A DNA stretch of 21,404 bases from Thermoproteota archaeon (GTDB lineage Archaea > Thermoproteota > Thermoprotei_A > Sulfolobales > Pyrodictiaceae), in the NCBI GenBank assembly GCA_013153105.1, contig JAADFC010000043.1, positions 1-21,404 of the forward strand. Reading direction: 5' to 3'. Below the pieces are notes generated by a model, which was not told the origin of the DNA, did no database searches, and saw nothing but the letters and a program-made list of their open reading frames with translations. A program made the translations under genes and the position numbers. How positions within the stretch are numbered: the stretch's first letter is position 1; the number at the start of each line of letters is the position of its first letter. Of the stretch, positions 1-7,135 are shown piece after piece.

Positions 1-47
1 GAGCAGCGCCGCTAGCCGCAGGCCACGCGCCGAAAAGGGTTGCAGCC

Positions 48-545
48 ATGGCTCGCAGGCTCCCACCCCCGCCCGCGCTCCCCGAGCTTGTTGAAGGCGA
101 GTACGGCGTAACCGAGCACTGGCTGGACGGAGGCTTCCGCAGGGTCCTCGTTGTAGAGGACGAATCCGGCAAGCGCAGCATAGTGGTAGTCGACCTCTTC
201 TCCGAGCAGCCAAACCTTAAGGGGGAGAGCGGCGAGCTACACGCAGCCACAGCCGCCGGCGTGAAGCTGCTCTACGAGAGCATCCCCGCCAGGCTGCTGG
301 ACAAGATAGAGAAGACGCTGGGTGTAAGAGTGGAGGGTGAGCTGGTGCTACTCGAGGCCGGCAGCACCCGCCAGCTCGTCTCGGCCAGGCTCCGGGTCGA
401 GGGGCCTAAACCCGGCCGCGATGCGGTAGAGAAGATCTACAGGCTGCTCGTGTCGGAGCTCGAGGGCCGGGACCCCGCTGCGTCGCCGTTGGAGACTCCG
501 GAGCCCGTGGAGAGGGTTTACCGGAGCCGCGGCCTAACCCGCTAG
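48..545 (+). CDS. Hypothetical protein, 165 aa, probably soluble
   Basis: I do not recognise this family. The ATG at 48 follows an AAGGG stretch that could serve as a weak ribosome binding site. The protein begins with a proline-rich tract (residues 5-11). It then looks like an alternating alpha/beta domain, with a hydrophobic strand around 33-50 (VLVVEDESG and SIVVVDLFSE), an amphipathic helix near 66-90 (LLYESIPARLLDKIEKTLG) and strands to about 118. The tail after about residue 145 is rich in proline, glutamate and arginine. There is no signal peptide or membrane segment and no cysteine. It lies upstream of the DNA ligase on the same strand with an 85-bp gap to the preferred ligase start. 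That gap holds a possible TATA element, so the two genes need not be one operon. Codon use resembles the neighbours, so I take it as a real gene. Confidence 0.72.
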   Translation: MARRLPPPPALPELVEGEYGVTEHWLDGGFRRVLVVEDESGKRSIVVVDLFSEQPNLKGESGELHAATAAGVKLLYESIPARLLDKIEKTLGVRVEGELVLLEAGSTRQLVSARLRVEGPKPGRDAVEKIYRLLVSELEGRDPAASPLETPEPVERVYRSRGLTR

Positions 546-573
546 GCCCCCGCCGCCCCGGCATGGGGCCTCA

Positions 574-581
574 TAGCTTTA
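574..581 (+). promoter_or_regulatory. Possible TATA box for DNA ligase
   Basis: TAGCTTTA is the only AT-rich run between the hypothetical gene and the ligase. It sits about 53 bp before the preferred ATG at 631, so transcription would start near 600-605. The match to the archaeal TATA consensus is weak. Confidence 0.3.
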
Positions 582-630
582 CCCCGCCTGCACCCCAGCC
601 TTCTCCCCCGGGGTGCACGCCGGCTTGCCC

Positions 631-2457
631 ATGCCATTCTCCCTGCTTGCCGACACGTTCGAGAAGCTCGAGAGGGTTACTGCGAGGACGCAGATGCTCC
701 TCTACCTCGTGGAGCTGTTCAAGAAGACTCCGCCGGACGTGATAGACAAGGTTGTCTACTTCCTCCAGGGGAAGCTTTGGCCGGACTGGAAGGGCCTCCC
801 CGAGCTTGGTGTTGGCGAGAAGCTGCTCATCAAGGCCGCCGCCATAGCCCTCCACGTCTCCGAGCATCAGGTTGAGATGCTGGCCAAAAAGCTCGGCGAC
901 ATAGGCAAGGCTATCGAGTACCTGAAGAGAGAGAAGGAGAAGGCGGGCCGCGGCGGCCCCGGCCTCCTGGCCTTCATAAAGGGCGCCCAGGCGTCCTCGG
1001 GCCTCACCGTCGAGAAGGTCTACGAGACGCTTGCAAGAATAGCGATGGCCCAGGGGGAGGGCAGCAGGGAGATCAAGCTCAAGCTACTCGCCGGCCTCCT
1101 GGCCGAGGCTTCCCCCAAGGAGGCCAAGTACATTGCGCGGTTTGTGGAGGGCAGGCTCCGCCTCGGCGTCGGCGACGCAACTATAATGGAGGCCCTGGCC
1201 GTAGTCTACGCCGGGAGTGCGGCCAAGCGGCCGATAATAGAGCGCGCCTATAACCTCCGCGCGGACCTCGGGATGATAGCTAAGATACTTGCAACCCAGG
1301 GCATAAAGGCGCTCGAGAATATAAAGCCTGAGGTGGGCATACCAATAAGGCCAATGCTGGCCGAGAGGTTGAACGACCCCGTTGAGATATTGAAGAAGCT
1401 CGGAGGCAGAGCCCTGGTGGAGTACAAGTACGATGGCGAGAGGGCGCAGATACACAAGAAGGGAGACAAGATATGGATATTCTCGAGGAGACTCGAGAAC
1501 ATAACCCACATGTACCCCGATGTTGTGAAGATGGCCCTTGAGGGCATAAAGGCACGCGAGGCTATAGTCGAGGGCGAGATAGTCGCCATAGACCCGGATA
1601 CGGGTGAGCTGCGCCCCTTCCAGGTGCTCATGAGGAGGAGGAGAAAGCATGATATACACATAGCAATGGAGGAGATACCCGTAGCAGTCTTCCTCTTCGA
1701 CACCGTCTACGTCGACGGCAGCGACCTGACCCTTAAGCCGCTGCCCGAGCGCCACCGGAGGCTCGAGGAGATAATAGTACCGTCCGAGACATGGAGGTTG
1801 GCCGAGGGAATCATAGTAGATAGCCCCGAGGAGCTCGAAAAGTTCTTCCTCAAAGCGATAGAGGACGGTGCCGAGGGCGTCATGGCTAAGGCCATACATG
1901 AGCGTAGCATCTACCAGGCGGGCGCCCGCGGCTGGCTCTGGATAAAGTACAAGCGCGACTACAAGTCAGAGATGGTAGACACCGTAGACCTCGTTGTGAT
2001 AGGCGCATTCTACGGCAAGGGTCGCCGCGGCGGAAAGTTCGGAGCCCTACTCATGGCCGCCTACGACCCCGAGACCGACACGTTCAAGAGCGTCTGCAAA
2101 GTAGGCAGCGGCTTCACCGACGAGGACCTCGAGAAGCTCAACGACATGCTGCGCCCCTACATAAGGCAGAACAAGCCCGCCAGGGTAGATAGCCAGATGA
2201 AGCCCGACGTATGGGTCGAGCCGGCCCTGGTAGCGGAGATAATAGGGGCCGAGCTGACCCTAAGCCCGATACATACATGCTGCTACGGCTGGGTGAAGCC
2301 GGGCGCAGGGATATCGATAAGGTTCCCAAGGTTCATACGGTGGCGCCCCGACAAATCCCCGGAGGACGCGACGACAACAAAGGAGCTGTACGAGATGTAC
2401 CTACGCCAGCTACGGAGGATAGAGGAGAAGAGGGAGGCCAGCGCCCAGCCCGCCTAG
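631..2457 (+). CDS. lig: ATP-dependent DNA ligase
   Basis: Seals nicked duplex DNA in replication and repair through a covalent lysyl-AMP intermediate. The N-terminal DNA-binding domain (about 1-230) is followed by the nucleotidyltransferase core. The core carries motif I KYDGER, with the adenylated lysine at about residue 266, and a motif III region FLFDTVY. Motif IV appears as EGVMAK, motif V as WIKYKRDY, and an OB fold forms the C-terminus. The length of 608 residues is normal for the archaeal family. The reading frame is open from a GTG at 613, but I prefer ATG 631 because archaeal ligases typically begin just before the sequence FSLLADTFEKLE. No strong ribosome binding site decides between the two. 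The gene ends in a lysine/glutamate-rich helix and is followed by a long non-coding stretch. Confidence 0.97.
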   Translation: MPFSLLADTFEKLERVTARTQMLLYLVELFKKTPPDVIDKVVYFLQGKLWPDWKGLPELGVGEKLLIKAAAIALHVSEHQVEMLAKKLGDIGKAIEYLKREKEKAGRGGPGLLAFIKGAQASSGLTVEKVYETLARIAMAQGEGSREIKLKLLAGLLAEASPKEAKYIARFVEGRLRLGVGDATIMEALAVVYAGSAAKRPIIERAYNLRADLGMIAKILATQGIKALENIKPEVGIPIRPMLAERLNDPVEILKKLGGRALVEYKYDGERAQIHKKGDKIWIFSRRLENITHMYPDVVKMALEGIKAREAIVEGEIVAIDPDTGELRPFQVLMRRRRKHDIHIAMEEIPVAVFLFDTVYVDGSDLTLKPLPERHRRLEEIIVPSETWRLAEGIIVDSPEELEKFFLKAIEDGAEGVMAKAIHERSIYQAGARGWLWIKYKRDYKSEMVDTVDLVVIGAFYGKGRRGGKFGALLMAAYDPETDTFKSVCKVGSGFTDEDLEKLNDMLRPYIRQNKPARVDSQMKPDVWVEPALVAEIIGAELTLSPIHTCCYGWVKPGAGISIRFPRFIRWRPDKSPEDATTTKELYEMYLRQLRRIEEKREASAQPA

Positions 2458-2736
2458 CAGTGAGGGCTAAGGTCTAAACTCCCGGCGCCGGGCCAGCCCC
2501 GGCTGCTGGGCGGTGAGGACTACCCGGCAAGTATGAGCATCCGTGTGCAATGATTGTTCAGGGTTTCGCCGAGCCCGCAACCCGGCGGCTGGGGATGACG
2601 TGGAACCCCCACTGCCCTCCCTTGGGGGGCCTGCTCACCCCCACCGCGCGAGCCCCCAGCCCGTCTGGTGGGCGATGAGCGGGGGCCGGCGCTTCCGACC
2701 CGGGCAGCGAGAGGCGCTGCGGCGGAACTTCTCGCG
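2458..2736. other. GC-rich convergent intergenic region with several inverted repeats
   Basis: This 279-bp gap lies between the 3' ends of the ligase (+) and the antiporter (-). It contains a perfect 12-bp palindrome CCCGGCGCCGGG (2481-2492). It also contains a 6-bp stem GCTGGG/CCCGGC around 2505-2528, a CCCTCCC-TT-GGGGGG hairpin near 2616-2629, and a nested stem GCCCCC...GGGGGC around 2652-2686 with an inner GCCC/GGGC. I could not match it to tRNA, 5S rRNA, SRP RNA, RNase P RNA or box C/D RNA signatures. A 70-codon frame from 2543 to 2755 (+) starts with GTG and has a Cys-x2-Cys near its N-terminus, but nothing in it is recognisable. The stretch could be a structured RNA, a transcription-end region or a decayed gene. 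Confidence 0.4.
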
Positions 2737-4287
2737 CTACTCCACTCCGGTGTAATCCATCATTGACTCTATGCGCTTCCTGCTCTCCTCGTGGGCCTTC
2801 GGCCCCACCAGCAGTGACAGCAGCTTCCGCGGCGTTATCGTACCTATCACCTCGCCCTTCTCGTTGACAACAGCTATTATAGGCTCCTTTACCAGCGTCA
2901 CATCGCCTAGTATGTCTGCCAGCGTTGCGTCACCCCGGACGATAGGCACCTCAGACCTCATAAAGTACCTTATTGGTATGCGGCGTAGCATGGCAGGGTC
3001 GACGTCTACAAAGTCCTCTGCGGTAACGTAGCCTATTGGCCTCATATACTTGTCTACCACGACTGCCGCGCCCTTGTTCGCAACTATCCGGGCCGCGTAC
3101 TCGGCGCTCTCGCTGTCCTCCACAATATCCATGTCAAGCTCCATCTCCGCGAGCCGGCGCCGCAGAGTGTCGGGTGCGCGCGCCCCTATCCTGGCGCCCG
3201 AGGATGCTATTATCGTCGAGGCTACCACCGCGAGGAGTGCTGACGTGAATATTGTGTTGTCTATGTGGCCTCCGTTGAGGAGGGCTAGGAGCAGTGCGGC
3301 GTCGACGCCCCCCTTGGCTAGGAGGGGGAGTGAGCCGCGCAGGCCCAGCCCCATCCTGGCTCCCACCGCGAGCTTGGGCGCACCCGATAGGGCAAGCAGG
3401 GCGGCGGCGTAGCCGATGTCCTGGATGCTTGGTCTCACGGTGTAGATGCCTATGCCTATGAAGAAGAGTGGCTCGAGGAAGCCGTATGTGAACGCTTTTA
3501 TTCGCTCCAGGTAGAAGGGCCGGATCTCCATGTACTCGGACATGAAGACGCCTAGCAGGAGCGCGGTCACGGCAGCGTTGAAGCCTATCATCTCTGCCAG
3601 GTAGCCGGTCATGGTCACGAGGGAGACTATTATAGCGAAGGGCGCCTCCTTTACGTGCATGTGCCTCTCTATCATAACGAGGAGGTTGTCCAGGTAGCGT
3701 CTGCCTATAGCGTAGACTGCTACAACGAAGAGAGCCGTCTCTGCAAGCTTAACCGCGGTGAAGCCCTGTACAAGGCTGTTGAACACTATAAGGCCGCCAA
3801 CCTCGGCGAGGAGGCCTATGCGGAGTATCGCGGCCTCCTGCTCGCCCAGACGCCCCTTGGCGAGCAATAGCTTCATCAGCGGCCCAGCGCTTACTATCGA
3901 CATTGTGACGCCCAGGGCGAGCGAGGCTTCAAGCCCCAGCCCCCAGATCTTCTGTGAGAAAAGCGCTACCATGAGCGTCGGTGCGGCCAGCAGGATTGAT
4001 GAGAGCAGCACCTCCCTGAGGCTGGGCTTTAGAAGGGAAGGGTTGGAGAGCTCCTCGACGCCGGCAAGGAACAGTGTGAAGTTTATGCCTAGGATGAACA
4101 GGAGGAGGGCTGTCTCTAGCTCGGAGGGTGTGACCAGCCCTAGCACAGCCTGGCTTAGCAGGACGCCCACCAGGACGCTGCCCAGGAACCCCGGGTAGCC
4201 GAGACGCTCGGCCACCTCCTCCCCCAGCTTCGAGGCGAAGAGAAGGGCTCCAACGAGGACTGCAGCCTGTATCACGGGGCCCGCCAT
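2737..4287 (-). CDS. CPA2-type cation/proton antiporter with C-terminal CBS pair
   Basis: Predicted membrane antiporter exchanging a monovalent cation for protons. Residues 1-365 are almost entirely hydrophobic helices (about 11-13) with family landmarks. These are FLAGVE (73-78), a GIGIYT-like segment after EPLFF (272-283) and a KGGVDAALLLALL helix (325-337) matching the conserved arginine/glycine segment of Kef/NapA-type exchangers. Residues about 385-500 form a soluble pair of CBS motifs (VVVDKYMRPIGYVTAEDF and IIAVVNEKGEVIGTITPRKL) that probably sense an adenine nucleotide. In the helix that normally carries the ion-binding aspartates I see LLAEVGG (159-165), with Glu162 in place of an Asp pair. 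The ATG at 4287 has an excellent GGAGGAGAGG ribosome binding site. It lies 57 bp downstream of the DUF2299-like gene and is probably cotranscribed. Substrate ion unknown. Confidence 0.88.
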   Translation of the reverse strand: MAGPVIQAAVLVGALLFASKLGEEVAERLGYPGFLGSVLVGVLLSQAVLGLVTPSELETALLLFILGINFTLFLAGVEELSNPSLLKPSLREVLLSSILLAAPTLMVALFSQKIWGLGLEASLALGVTMSIVSAGPLMKLLLAKGRLGEQEAAILRIGLLAEVGGLIVFNSLVQGFTAVKLAETALFVVAVYAIGRRYLDNLLVMIERHMHVKEAPFAIIVSLVTMTGYLAEMIGFNAAVTALLLGVFMSEYMEIRPFYLERIKAFTYGFLEPLFFIGIGIYTVRPSIQDIGYAAALLALSGAPKLAVGARMGLGLRGSLPLLAKGGVDAALLLALLNGGHIDNTIFTSALLAVVASTIIASSGARIGARAPDTLRRRLAEMELDMDIVEDSESAEYAARIVANKGAAVVVDKYMRPIGYVTAEDFVDVDPAMLRRIPIRYFMRSEVPIVRGDATLADILGDVTLVKEPIIAVVNEKGEVIGTITPRKLLSLLVGPKAHEESRKRIESMMDYTGVE

Positions 4288-4344
4288 GCCGGCCTCTCCT
4301 CCGGCGTGAGGGTCGCGGGGGAGCCGGCGTAGGCTGCGGAGGCG

Positions 4345-4845
4345 CTACATGAATGTGGTAGCGGAACCCCCCTCGCGCGGGATGTGTAGTGAGGGGAAGC
4401 GCTCCCAGAGGAGGCTGTTGACTACAAGGTAGACGTTCACGAGCCTTGCAACCTCCTCTAGCAGCTTCTGCCTGTCGAGGCTCTCGGCCGTGTATACCAC
4501 CTCGGCCGCGAGCCCCTGGGGCTCGTGCAGCGGGCCCTGCAGCGCTATCCGGCAGGGAGGGCAGAGCTGTGCCACGCTCCGCATAAGCTCGGCGCTGAAC
4601 CGGACACGCTCCTCGGCGTCAAGCCCCCGTAGAGCCTCCATGTGCGGGGGCGAGAACCGCACGCCGATGCCGGCTGCCACAATGTCGCCGCGACCGAGGA
4701 GGGTTAGGTTAACCCTAAGGGGCGGCGGGGTTGTGGCGGTGAGCGCCCAGTCGGCGTTCGGGGGAGGCTGCGGGCTGGGCTGGACGGTGAGGCCGGCGTC
4801 GACGAGCCATTCGAGTATCTTCCTCTTGATATCCTCGCCTTTCAA
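4345..4845 (-). CDS. DUF2299-like conserved archaeal protein
   Basis: A 166-residue soluble protein that resembles the DUF2299 family of hyperthermophilic archaea, whose function is unknown to me. It begins with an amphipathic helix (IKRKILEWLVDAGL, 6-19) and a proline-rich link (24-30). A strand-rich middle (residues 32-66) is followed by a helix with a conserved-looking H-x-x-x-L...ER..F pattern (69-90). A beta hairpin and a long C-terminal helix (122-147) end the fold, which is the order expected of an alpha-beta-alpha chaperone-like fold. The start is TTG at 4845, preceded 10 nt upstream by GGAGGTG, a strong ribosome binding site; no ATG or GTG is available nearby in frame. It diverges from the KaiC-like gene and lies just upstream of the antiporter. 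The family call is from memory of the pattern and is moderate. Confidence 0.68.
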   Translation of the reverse strand: MKGEDIKRKILEWLVDAGLTVQPSPQPPPNADWALTATTPPPLRVNLTLLGRGDIVAAGIGVRFSPPHMEALRGLDAEERVRFSAELMRSVAQLCPPCRIALQGPLHEPQGLAAEVVYTAESLDRQKLLEEVARLVNVYLVVNSLLWERFPSLHIPREGGSATTFM

Positions 4846-4870
4846 GAGGAGGCTGCACCTCCAGAGGGCG

Positions 4871-4889
4871 CCCCGCGGCCCCTGCGGGG
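4871..4889. repeat. Inverted repeat in leader of the DUF2299-like gene
   Basis: CCCCGC (4871-4876) and GCGGGG (4884-4889) form a 6-bp stem with a 7-nt loop. It lies just upstream of the TTG start region on the minus strand and could fold in the 5' leader. It may be chance in such GC-rich DNA. Confidence 0.3.
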
Positions 4890-4964
4890 GCTGGTGGGGC
4901 TTCTAGGTTTGACCCTCGCCTGTGCGTCTGTGGCGCCTCTCTTCCCCGCTAGCGGCCGCTATGG

Positions 4965-4972
4965 TATTATAT
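4965..4972 (+). promoter_or_regulatory. TATA box of the KaiC-like gene
   Basis: TATTATAT stands out in GC-rich surroundings. It ends 36 bp before the ATG at 5009, so initiation is expected near 4993-4997, leaving a leader of about 12-16 nt with GGGTGG. Its position inside the longer open frame (from 4922) argues that translation starts at 5009. Confidence 0.65.
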
Positions 4973-5008
4973 CTCGGTGCTTGGCGTGTCTTACCGGGTG
5001 GACGGCAG

Positions 5009-5773
5009 ATGGTGTTCAAGATTGAGCGTGTGAAGACTGGTATACCGGGCTTCGACGAGATACTCTATGGGGGTATACCGAAACGTAACGTCGTTCTGCT
5101 AAGCGGCGGCCCTGGCACGGGGAAGACGATTATGAGCCAGCAATACCTCTGGAACGGGCTTCAGATGGGCGAGCCTGGAGTCTACGTCGCGCTTGAGGAG
5201 CATCCGGTGCAGGTTCGGCTGAACATGGCGCAGTTCGGCTGGGATGTAAGGCCCTATGAGAGGGAGGGGGTTTTCGCCATTGTTGATGCATTCACGGGTG
5301 GCATAGGCGAGGCCGCTAAGAGGGAGAGGTACGTTGTCCGCGACCCCTCCGATGTCGGACTGTTGATAGACGTTTTGAAGGAGGCTATAAGGGATACGGG
5401 CGCGCAGAGGGTTGTAATAGACTCGGTCTCGACGCTCTACCTCACGAAGCCCAGCGTCGCTAGGAGCGTTGTAATGATGTTGAAGAGGGTGCTCAGCGGG
5501 CTTGGTACTACGAGCTTCCTAGTGAGCCAGGTGAGTGTCACCGAGAGGGGCTTCGGCGGCCCTGGCGTGGAGCATGCAGCCGACGGTATCGTGAGGCTGG
5601 ACCTGGACGAGATTGAGGGCGAGCTCAAGAGGAGCCTCATAGTATGGAAGATGAGGGGTACAAAGCATAGCATGAGGAGGCATCCGTTCGAGATAACCGA
5701 CAAGGGGATAATAGTGTACCACAACAAGGTGCTGCGTATAACGAGGCGCGGTGTGGTGGAGGAGACTGTTTAG
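5009..5773 (+). CDS. Single-domain KaiC-like (RecA-fold) ATPase
   Basis: Predicted RecA/KaiC-superfamily ATPase of 254 residues with one KaiC domain, a type common in archaea and usually of unknown role. Landmarks are VKTGIPGFDEILYGGIP at the start, Walker A GGPGTGKT (33-40) and the catalytic glutamate pair in ALEEHP (63-64). They continue with Walker B RVVIDSVS (134-141), SFLVSQ in the sensor-like strand (169-174) and the KaiC-type KMRGTKH loop (214-220). The frame is open from 4922, but the first 29 residues of that version do not fit the family and a TATA box lies within them, so ATG 5009 is chosen. It heads the + strand, diverging from the DUF2299-like gene. A signalling or regulatory role, or a link to DNA metabolism, is only inference. 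Confidence 0.9.
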   Translation: MVFKIERVKTGIPGFDEILYGGIPKRNVVLLSGGPGTGKTIMSQQYLWNGLQMGEPGVYVALEEHPVQVRLNMAQFGWDVRPYEREGVFAIVDAFTGGIGEAAKRERYVVRDPSDVGLLIDVLKEAIRDTGAQRVVIDSVSTLYLTKPSVARSVVMMLKRVLSGLGTTSFLVSQVSVTERGFGGPGVEHAADGIVRLDLDEIEGELKRSLIVWKMRGTKHSMRRHPFEITDKGIIVYHNKVLRITRRGVVEETV

Positions 5774-5803
5774 GCGGCCTCGGCACGGCTCTTCCTCAGC
5801 ATC

Positions 5804-5842
5804 CCGCAGCCTTAGCGTGGGGCTGCGGCTGCGACGTCGCAG
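5804..5842. repeat. Back-to-back inverted repeats between KaiC-like gene and membrane protein
   Basis: CCGCAGCC (5804-5811) pairs with GGCTGCGG (5821-5828) across a 9-nt loop. It is followed directly by a perfect 14-bp palindrome, CTGCGACGTCGCAG (5829-5842). They lie 30-70 bp after the KaiC-like stop and upstream of a weak TATA-like GATAGAAT near 5867. The block could be an operator for the downstream gene or a structure at the 3' end of the upstream transcript. Confidence 0.5.
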
Positions 5843-5925
5843 GCGCACCGCATCGGCCGCCAGCGTGGATAGAATGAGCGTGGCGGGGGTTAACCCTGTT
5901 GCAGGAGGAGGGTGGTCAGCCCAGA

Positions 5926-6399
5926 GTGGCGGCCGCACGCGGCGTCTCGGCTGCGCCTCGGCTCGGGTTCCTCGTGCCAGCCTTCTTCTCGGCCCTGCCA
6001 CTGGCGGCCCTGTTCCTCGCCGTGAATATGGCTGGGCCGGGAGGTGCCGGCTCGGCGGAGCTTGTGTTTGGGCTCGTCTACCTAGCCGCCCTGCCGCCGG
6101 TGGCGGCGGGCGTTTACAATGTGGCTCGCCTGCTTGGAGAGGCGGGCTGCGGCGGGCTGCCTCAGCCGGTGGCTCTGGCTGCGCTGGCGCCCGGCTTGTA
6201 CAGTGTGGCCCTAAGCTTCGCGGCGCGCAGGCTTAGGGGCTGCGGTGTGCCGGGCTTCGAGGCTCCCGGCTCGCCCCTGTTCGACGCGCTCCTCTCTCTG
6301 GCCACCGTCGGGCTCCACACTATGGTGGTGGCAGTGGGGTTTGAGCGTATGCTGGACGTAGCTTACTCCAGGCTTGTGGCGGGGCAGAAGCCGCGGTAG
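5926..6399 (+). CDS. Small membrane protein with four predicted helices
   Basis: A 157-residue integral membrane protein that I cannot assign to a family. Counting from the chosen start, hydrophobic segments are at about 14-34, 46-68, 79-99 and 119-138. An arginine-rich cytoplasmic-type loop (100-105) and a basic C-terminal tail (QKPR) are also present. The frame is open from a TTG at 5899, but GTG 5926 is better placed, about 11-15 nt after GGAGGAGGGTGGT, which resembles a strong ribosome binding site. The upstream spacer carries a pair of inverted repeats and a weak TATA-like element. Its 3' end overlaps by 37 bp the 3' end of the convergent Cas4-like gene. Alanine, glycine and leucine richness is normal for a GC-rich membrane protein, and codon use matches the neighbours. 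Confidence 0.75.
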   Translation: MAAARGVSAAPRLGFLVPAFFSALPLAALFLAVNMAGPGGAGSAELVFGLVYLAALPPVAAGVYNVARLLGEAGCGGLPQPVALAALAPGLYSVALSFAARRLRGCGVPGFEAPGSPLFDALLSLATVGLHTMVVAVGFERMLDVAYSRLVAGQKPR

Positions 6400-7082
6400 G
6401 GGCACCTGGTGCACCAGGGCCCGGGCCTGGGCCGCGGCGGCCTGCGGCCCGTCCAGTAGGCGGCTAGGTGGGCTATTGTGCTCCTGGCCTCGGGCGGGTT
6501 GTAGATGCGGACCCTTACCTCGAAGCCCTCGCCCGCCAGGCTTGCCGGCTCAAGGGGGTCCTCAAGGCTCTCGATGGCTTTACGCAGCTGGGACGGGTTC
6601 TCAGCCGCCACATAGGCTATCCTGAGGCTGCCGCATGAGGCGCCGAGCTCCTCGAGCATTGCGCCGTAGGCGTAGCCTTTCACGACCTCCGTCGGGTAGA
6701 GCTTGCCGCGCCTGCCCCGGAGCATGTAGACTACCGAGACGCAGTCCCCCTCTACCCCGAGTACCGCAGGCCTCCCTACAAGCGGTAGCCCCTCGACCAC
6801 AGCTGCGAGCGGCGTGGAGAGCGTGTAGCGGCCTCCTGTGTCGCGTAGGAGGCGCCGGGCGCCAAGCAGCGCCTCCAGGAGCATCCTCAGCTCCCGTCTG
6901 GGCTTGGCTTCCACGGGGTCGCCGCGGCTGAGCCTCATGTCTAGCTTGGCCTCGCAGAACACCTGCTCGGAGAGCAGGCTCGGCGTCACGTAGGGGAGCC
7001 CGTGGCGCAGGCAGCAGTACTCGCCGCGGCTAAGCGCCTCGAGGAGAACCTTTGCATGTCCGAGGGCTTCGCTCAGCGGCAC
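6363..7082 (-). CDS. Cas4-like PD-(D/E)XK nuclease with iron-sulfur cysteines
   Basis: Resembles Cas4/RecB-type exonucleases, which trim DNA ends and in CRISPR systems help make spacers. The [4Fe-4S] ligand pattern is complete. One cysteine sits in VFCEAKLDMRL (Cys43), and three more form Cys-x2-Cys-x5-Cys at 224, 227 and 233 (CTRCPYRGFCP) near the C-terminus. The nuclease core is less clear. Asp113 in VEGDCVS and Glu132/Lys135 in TEVVKGYAYGAMLEE look like the D...ExK-Y set, but the spacing E-x-x-K is unusual, so activity is uncertain. The length of 239 residues is slightly above typical Cas4. The start is GTG 7082 with GGGGAG about 8 nt upstream. No CRISPR array or other cas gene is in the window, so this is an orphan member, perhaps acting in DNA repair. 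Confidence 0.72.
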   Translation of the reverse strand: MPLSEALGHAKVLLEALSRGEYCCLRHGLPYVTPSLLSEQVFCEAKLDMRLSRGDPVEAKPRRELRMLLEALLGARRLLRDTGGRYTLSTPLAAVVEGLPLVGRPAVLGVEGDCVSVVYMLRGRRGKLYPTEVVKGYAYGAMLEELGASCGSLRIAYVAAENPSQLRKAIESLEDPLEPASLAGEGFEVRVRIYNPPEARSTIAHLAAYWTGRRPPRPRPGPWCTRCPYRGFCPATSLE

Positions 7083-7110
7083 GGCGCCGTCTCCCCAGGG
7101 GGAGTTGGGG

Positions 7111-7134
7111 CTCGGCGGTGCTGGTGTCGCCGAG
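7111..7134. repeat. 7-bp inverted repeat in the divergent Cas4-like/aminotransferase spacer
   Basis: CTCGGCG (7111-7117) and CGCCGAG (7128-7134) are perfect complements separated by 10 bp. The pair lies beside AT-rich elements that could serve promoters in both directions. Half-sites about 17 bp apart centre to centre would suit a dimeric repressor, but no regulator gene is adjacent. Confidence 0.4.
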
Positions 7135-7135
7135 C

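Noticed and set aside
1084..1899. Long open frame (271 codons) on the minus strand inside the ligase gene
   Set aside because: It mirrors the codon pattern of the ligase, has a tyrosine/leucine-rich composition with no known motif, and has no start signal; the ligase is secure on the other strand.
2592..2609. Kink-loop-like hairpin (GGGGATGACGTGGAACCCC)
   Set aside because: The 3' side has an extra A between the GA and the stem, and no ACA box follows at the distance expected for an H/ACA guide RNA.
2458..2736. SRP RNA, RNase P RNA, tRNA or box C/D RNA in the convergent gap
   Set aside because: The SRP GGAAGGGAGCAGC-type loop, RNase P P4 sequences and the tRNA T-arm are absent, and GATGA-like C boxes have no partner CUGA box on the + strand.
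2543..2755. Possible 70-residue protein with a Cys-x2-Cys near its N-terminus
   Set aside because: Only one cysteine pair, proline/arginine-rich and low complexity, no ribosome binding site; kept only as a possibility in the intergenic entry.
6363..7082. CRISPR-Cas locus around the Cas4-like gene
   Set aside because: No direct repeats with regular spacers and no cas1, cas2 or effector genes are present on either strand.
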